Shown: piece after piece, positions 60,229 to 64,000 of the stretch
Layout of the letters: each line of letters starts with the position of its first letter
Position numbering within the stretch: position 1 is the stretch's first letter
Made by a program: the position numbers and the translations under genes
Source of the DNA: Ilyomonas sp964249755
Lineage (GTDB): Bacteria; Bacteroidota; Bacteroidia; Chitinophagales; Chitinophagaceae
Direction of reading: 5' to 3'
Length of the DNA stretch: 64,000 nucleotides
NCBI GenBank assembly: GCA_964249755.1
Contig: CAXUDB010000004.1
Location: 248,001-312,000 of the forward strand
The notes under the pieces: model-generated
The model's database searches: none
What the model was told of the DNA's origin: nothing
Seen by the model: only the letters and a program-made list of their open reading frames with translations

Positions 60229-60891
60229 CTATTTTAAATCGTCGCTGCGCTCATACTTCCACCACATGGCAGCGCCATACACTATATGCAGCACACCAAA
60301 ACCCACAGCCCAGAACCATAAACCATCACCGACGAACCAGAGATTAACCAGACCCAGACTAATCTCGGCATACCCAAGATAACGGATTTCGGGTAAGGTA
60401 TAACGGCTTGCATTCAGCAAACTTAAGCCGTAAAACAGAAGGCAACCCGGCGCAATCAAACCATAATTGCCGTTATCAATCAGTTTTAAAAGATAAATGC
60501 CGCCGGCTGCCATGGGAACGGCTATGTTAATCAGTAACCTTCTTGCCTGCGTGCCCCAAACGGGTATGCCTGTTTTGCGGCTGCGCAGGTAGGTAAAAAG
60601 GAAGCCAAGCAACAAGGCTGCCACCAGTACACCGATTGCAATCTGAAACAAAGCGCTGCCCATATACTGCTTTAAATTTACATCGTTGGGTATGCCTGAA
60701 CGCGCAGGTATTTCGTAATCGCCTCTTCCGCTGCTGTGTCGGATTACGGTAGAAGCCAGCCCGGCACCAACAAGGGCGCAGATACCAGCCGCCACACCGC
60801 TGAGCCCGCTGAGGCTGATGAAGCGGCTGCTTCTTTCCATCATTTGCTTGATGTTTTTCAGCGCATCAAGCGGCTGCATTTCTTCATTCAT
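60229..60891 (-). CDS. Six-helix membrane protein at the head of the creD operon
   Basis: A 220-residue integral membrane protein with about six hydrophobic segments (FISLSGLSGVAAGICALVGA, FQIAIGVLVAALLLGFLFTY, RLLINIAVPMAAGGIYLLKL, LIAPGCLLFYGLSLLNASRY and others). I do not recognise a named family, but similar proteins precede wHTH-CreD pairs in other Bacteroidota (from memory). It may sense membrane state or act with CreD. The wHTH gene begins 4 bases after its stop, so the two are cotranscribed. The palindrome 60901-60915 lies 9 bases upstream of its start. Confidence 0.72.
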   Translation of the reverse strand: MNEEMQPLDALKNIKQMMERSSRFISLSGLSGVAAGICALVGAGLASTVIRHSSGRGDYEIPARSGIPNDVNLKQYMGSALFQIAIGVLVAALLLGFLFTYLRSRKTGIPVWGTQARRLLINIAVPMAAGGIYLLKLIDNGNYGLIAPGCLLFYGLSLLNASRYTLPEIRYLGYAEISLGLVNLWFVGDGLWFWAVGFGVLHIVYGAAMWWKYERSDDLK

Positions 60892-60900
60892 AAAAAAGCG

Positions 60901-60915
60901 CTTTGAAATGCAAAG
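60901..60915 (-). promoter_or_regulatory. CTTTG-N5-CAAAG palindrome in front of the operon (operator candidate)
   Basis: A perfect 5-bp inverted repeat with a 5-base spacer (ctttgaaatgcaaag), 9 bases before the start of the first gene. On the coding strand it aligns with the site before creD: TTTTACTTTG, five bases, CAAAG, two bases, CTTTTT. Confidence 0.6.
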
Positions 60916-60944
60916 TAAAATGATGTTTTTCTAATCCGCAAAAT

Positions 60945-60968
60945 TTTTCTTATCATCGGGTAAGAAAA
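60945..60968. promoter_or_regulatory. TTTTCTTA-N8-TAAGAAAA inverted repeat upstream of the Nudix-type regulator
   Basis: A perfect 8-bp inverted repeat (60945-60952 and 60961-60968) between the divergent creD-operon and Nudix-regulator genes. It may be an operator for either; the position about 90 bases before the Nudix gene start fits either. Confidence 0.4.
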
Positions 60969-61057
60969 GTAAGCCAGCACAGAAAGAGATGAAAAAGTAA
61001 ATCTTTATTTTCGTGCCGTTGCTCACTTGACTGATTGCTTACAAAATTCTTTTATCA

Positions 61058-61801
61058 ATGGCTTTAGCGGAACCTACTGCTGATTTACGAAAAACCCAAA
61101 CATTAATACGGGATGTAAAAGGGCTTGTCAACTCTTATCCTTCTGTGCCCATTACGGTTGACTGTGTCATTTTTGGTTTTGATGAAAACGAACTGAAGGT
61201 GTTACTCATTCGCAGCGACCTTGAGATGTATAAAGATAAGTGGAGCCTGCTCGGCGATTTTGCAGCCGACAACGAAGAACTGACCGATGCCGCTTACCGC
61301 GTGTTGAAGCAACGCACCGGCATGGAGGATGTATATCTTGAAGAGGTAAGAACTTTCAGCCATCCCGACCGGCACCCGGGCGGAAGGGTATTGACGGTGG
61401 CTTACTGCTCGCTTTTAAACATTAAAGACCACCAGTTAAAAAAGATGGATAACGAACTGCACTGGCATAATGTGCAGGGCTTGCAGAACATGGCTTTCGA
61501 CCATAGTCTCATCATCCATGAATGCCACGAATGGCTGCAGAAGCGCATTCAGGAGCACCCGCTGGGATTTAATTTATTGCCCGATAAATTTTCGCTTCGA
61601 CAGCTTCAACTCTTGTATGAAGCCATCTTAAACATCAAGATGGACAGAAGAAATTTCAGGAAGAAATTTTTCAATATGAACTTCCTGATTGACACCGGCG
61701 AATATGAAAACGATGTGTCACACCGCCCCGGCCGGTTGTATAAGTTCAACTTTAAAAAATACGAAGAGAACAAACGAAATTGGATTGGTATTGATTTTTG
61801 A
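61058..61801 (+). CDS. Nudix-fold transcriptional regulator (NrtR/AraR-like)
   Basis: A 247-residue regulator. The N-terminal two thirds are a Nudix fold: VPITVDCVIFGFDENELKVLLIRS and, at the Nudix box position (about 66-88), GDFAADNEELTDAAYRVLKQRTG. The Glu residues of the REUxEExGU motif are replaced (RVLKQR), so hydrolase activity is unlikely. The C-terminal third is the winged helix of this family (FSLRQLQLLYEAILNIKMDRRNFRKKF). NrtR-type proteins sense ADP-ribose and AraR-type proteins sense arabinose. No NAD or sugar genes are adjacent, so the ligand is unknown. Confidence 0.88.
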   Translation: MALAEPTADLRKTQTLIRDVKGLVNSYPSVPITVDCVIFGFDENELKVLLIRSDLEMYKDKWSLLGDFAADNEELTDAAYRVLKQRTGMEDVYLEEVRTFSHPDRHPGGRVLTVAYCSLLNIKDHQLKKMDNELHWHNVQGLQNMAFDHSLIIHECHEWLQKRIQEHPLGFNLLPDKFSLRQLQLLYEAILNIKMDRRNFRKKFFNMNFLIDTGEYENDVSHRPGRLYKFNFKKYEENKRNWIGIDF

Positions 61802-61938
61802 TAGCACGAAGTCTGCGTCATCTGTGTGCTCTTTCTCCTGTGAAAAACATTTCCCAAAAACTTCCGCTTCTATAATTTATTCACAAATGAGCCGTTGTTG
61901 ATTCGTTACCAATTACTTTAGCGCAAACCGATCAACGA

Positions 61939-62613
61939 ATGGGAATTTTATTACAGGTGGCCGACAGCACCGTAACAAATCTTACACAGTCAACACCCGA
62001 AACATTAGGCAGCCTGCTGAACAAAGGCGGATGGATTATGTATCCGCTGTACCTGCTGTTTGCGGCTTCTATTTTTGTTTTTTTTGAACGCCTCATTGCC
62101 ATTCGCAAAGCCGGTAAAATTGAAGCCAACTTTATGAACATCGTGCGCGATAATATCCTCACCGGAAACCTAAGCGCTGCCCGCAATGTTGCCCGCAATA
62201 CTGATAACCCCGTTGCCCGCATGATAGACAAAGGCCTGCAGCGCGTGGGAAAACCTATAGATAACATTGAAAAAAGCATGGAGAATGTAGGCAAACTGGA
62301 GATGTATAAAATGGAACGTAATCTTTCTGTTTTGTCACTTATTGCAGGCATTGCACCGATGTTTGGCTTCCTGGGAACGATTGTAGGGATGCTGCAACTG
62401 TTCTCAGAAATTGCGAAAGTTGGTGAGTTACAATTGGGTACTATTGCCGGTGGTATTTATACTAAGATGATTACATCTGCCACGGGGCTGATTATCGGTT
62501 TGCTGGCTTATGTGGGCTATAATTATCTTACTGCCCAGATAGATAAAACTGCCAATAAAATGGAAGCTGCAAGCGCCGAATTTTTAGACGTGTTACAGGA
62601 ACCGACGAAGTAA
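61939..62613 (+). CDS. MotA/TolQ/ExbB proton-channel family protein
   Basis: A 224-residue inner-membrane protein. Three helices are visible: MYPLYLLFAASIFVFFERLI near the N terminus, then LSLIAGIAPMFGFLGTIVGM and the last ATGLIIGLLAYVGYNYL. The region GAIAP-type loop and the 'GLIIGLLAY' helix match ExbB. It forms a proton channel with ExbD to energise TonB, or with TolR in the Tol system. The partner gene is at 62737. Confidence 0.93.
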   Translation: MGILLQVADSTVTNLTQSTPETLGSLLNKGGWIMYPLYLLFAASIFVFFERLIAIRKAGKIEANFMNIVRDNILTGNLSAARNVARNTDNPVARMIDKGLQRVGKPIDNIEKSMENVGKLEMYKMERNLSVLSLIAGIAPMFGFLGTIVGMLQLFSEIAKVGELQLGTIAGGIYTKMITSATGLIIGLLAYVGYNYLTAQIDKTANKMEAASAEFLDVLQEPTK

Positions 62614-62736
62614 GTTATGTTAATTGTTGATGGTCAATTGTCAATTAAAAACTGGAATTAAATATTTGTCAACTATCGTTTTACATTCATTGTATTTTAG
62701 CTATCAACTGCCAACTGTCATCTATCAACTAATTTC

Positions 62737-63135
62737 ATGAACATCCGCAAACGAAACCGAGCACACGGCGAACTACATGCAGGCACATTGAATGACCTGC
62801 TGTTTATCCTGTTGTTTTTCTTTCTGATTGTTTCTACGCTGGCTAATCCGAACGTGGTGAAGGTGAATAATCCGAAAGGAAGCAAAGACACTAAAGCCAA
62901 ACAAAACATTGTTATCTCCATCAACAAAGAACAAAAAATATTTCTCGGTCAACGTGCCATTGATATCAGCGATATAGACAGTTTATTGAAAGAAGAAGTT
63001 TCCAGAACCCGCAACACCATTGACACGCCTTCGGTTGTTATTAATGCCGATACATCGGCTTTTTACGGAGAGGTATTTCGCATTATGCAAAGTGCCAAGC
63101 GCGCCGGCGCAAGAGTAGTGGCGAATGTAAAGTAG
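62737..63135 (+). CDS. ExbD/TolR-family biopolymer transport protein
   Basis: A 132-residue protein. A single helix, LNDLLFILLFFFLIVSTLAN, carries the conserved proton-binding Asp just before it (LND). The periplasmic domain follows (KQNIVISINKEQKIFLGQ, SVVINADTSAFYGEVFRIMQ). With the 61939 product it makes a TonB-energising or Tol-type motor. No tonB gene is adjacent. The 123-base gap to the upstream gene contains 'caattgtcaatt' simple repeats; it is still probably one operon. Confidence 0.92.
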   Translation: MNIRKRNRAHGELHAGTLNDLLFILLFFFLIVSTLANPNVVKVNNPKGSKDTKAKQNIVISINKEQKIFLGQRAIDISDIDSLLKEEVSRTRNTIDTPSVVINADTSAFYGEVFRIMQSAKRAGARVVANVK

Positions 63136-63243
63136 GAAGCCCCAGCCACTAAAGGGAGCTTGAAGCTTTTAATTATGGGTAACTTTCTTCTGTTTCAAAT
63201 TATACTCAAAGTCACATTTACTTACACTGCTCCAAACTCCCCT

Positions 63244-64000
63244 TTACGTATTGGGGGCGTCTTTTCTCTCCGCTTTTATCATCCTGTCTTTACCTTGTAA
63301 ATCTTTTTTTAGTTCGATACCCGTATAACCTTTTGCGGCTAATAACTCTTTTACTTCACCGCCATACGCTTCGTTGATCTCAAAAAATAATTTGCCGTTT
63401 TCTTTGAGATGCTGTAAGCCAAATGTGCTGATGGCATCGTAAAAAAGTAAGGGATTATTATCGGGAACAAACAAGGCAAGATGTGGTTCGAACTTAAGTA
63501 CGTTTTCGCCCATCTCCGAAGCTTCATTTTCTTTGATGTAAGGTGGATTGCTAATGATATAATCAAACAGCGGCAAGGCTTTCCGGGCTTCTTCGTCCAG
63601 TATGTTTATCACTGAAAAATGTAAGTCTGTTTTGTGTTGTACTGCATTCTGCCTGGCTACTTTTAGTGCGTCCTCAGAGATATCCACTACGCATACATCT
63701 GCATCGGGCAGATTTTTTTTAAGTGCTATGCCAATGCATCCACTTCCTGTTCCCACATCCAACATCGAGCATCGTACATCCGGCATTGTACACAGTACAT
63801 CTTCTATTATCCATTCCACCAACTCTTCTGTTTCTGGTCGCGGTATCAGCACGGTTTCATCTACATACAATTTCATTTTAGCGAAGTAAGCTTCCTTCAA
63901 CACGTATTGAACCGGCTTGTGGCTAAGCAACTGAGATGTGATTTGCTGAAAATGGCTTTTCTGTTCCGCAGTAAAACTATCCCCTTTGTGCAAAACGCGC
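63244..64000 (-). CDS. prmC: Peptide chain release factor N5-glutamine methyltransferase (N-terminally cut by the window)
   Basis: At least 252 residues of PrmC. It methylates the Gln of the GGQ motif of release factors RF1/RF2 using S-adenosylmethionine. The frame runs open to the window edge (HKGDSFTAEQ before the first clear domain), so the true start and about 40 residues of the N-terminal helical domain lie beyond 64000. It shows VLIPRPETEELVEWII, the SAM loop LDVGTGSGCIGIALKK and the catalytic ISNPPYIKENE. The end is KAERKDAPNT at 63244. Confidence 0.93.
   Translation of the reverse strand, partial: RVLHKGDSFTAEQKSHFQQITSQLLSHKPVQYVLKEAYFAKMKLYVDETVLIPRPETEELVEWIIEDVLCTMPDVRCSMLDVGTGSGCIGIALKKNLPDADVCVVDISEDALKVARQNAVQHKTDLHFSVINILDEEARKALPLFDYIISNPPYIKENEASEMGENVLKFEPHLALFVPDNNPLLFYDAISTFGLQHLKENGKLFFEINEAYGGEVKELLAAKGYTGIELKKDLQGKDRMIKAERKDAPNT

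Noticed and set aside
1..64000. tRNA, rRNA or riboswitch genes
   Set aside because: I read the intergenic gaps and saw no cloverleaf-type or known riboswitch sequence. A covariance-model search would be decisive, but I could not run one.

Overview
The window reads as a chromosome segment of a Bacteroidota bacterium, most likely in or near Chitinophagaceae (inference from protein style, no search run). The signs are: two large secreted proteins with type IX secretion (T9SS) C-terminal sorting domains, a single-chain SecD-SecF fusion, an HU-CCDC81/SPOR protein, the long N-terminally extended IspH, Rho with a long acidic insert, a czcC-czcB-czcA metal-efflux operon, and promoters of the Bacteroidota type (TTTG, about 20 bases, TAnnTTTG) in front of several genes. 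I see no rRNA, tRNA, CRISPR array, phage, plasmid or transposase gene. It is mostly core chromosome broken by repeat-rich intergenic gaps.

Layout. 0-9 kb: tail of a fibronectin-type protein, a REP-like repeat, a T9SS-exported subtilase-like protease, a DinB/WYL-regulator pair and mfd. 9-24 kb: a small exported protein, purF, an AraC-MGMT fusion, a giant protein of five tandem PPC-like repeats, ispH, a DUF983 protein, murF, rho and an HU/SPOR protein. 24-32 kb: a czc/cus-type RND efflux operon whose adaptor and pump genes are separated by two repeat elements. 32-45 kb: secDF, gabD, an acid phosphatase, DUF3108 and flippase-like proteins, ruvC, a slipin, a rhomboid protease, a HIT protein, greA and an enoyl-CoA hydratase. 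45-50 kb: a CPA2 antiporter, a MerR regulator overlapping a thioredoxin-fold gene, an aldo-keto reductase and a TIR/zinc-ribbon protein. 50.5-55.6 kb: a signalling cluster (REC-histidine kinase, 7TM histidine kinase, GNAT-like acyltransferase candidate, stand-alone REC). 55.7-64 kb: trxA, a six-gene minus-strand run (membrane protein, wHTH regulator, CreD, ferritin-like protein, DgkA, DUF1361), a Nudix-type regulator, exbB/exbD-like genes and the C-terminal part of prmC.

The most unusual points are: (1) two dispersed non-coding repeat families with three copies each in the window, one a roughly 210-base element built as nested inverted repeats, with copies of both families lying between czcA and czcB; (2) the 50.5-55.6 kb cluster, where two paralogous receiver domains flank a sensor kinase and an acyltransferase-like protein; (3) a nearly identical ACTTTG-N5-CAAAG palindrome directly in front of creD and in front of the first gene of its operon, with a wHTH regulator encoded between them; (4) a subtilase-like protease with Glu where the catalytic His is expected; and (5) a TIR domain joined to a zinc ribbon and a membrane-associated C-terminal domain.
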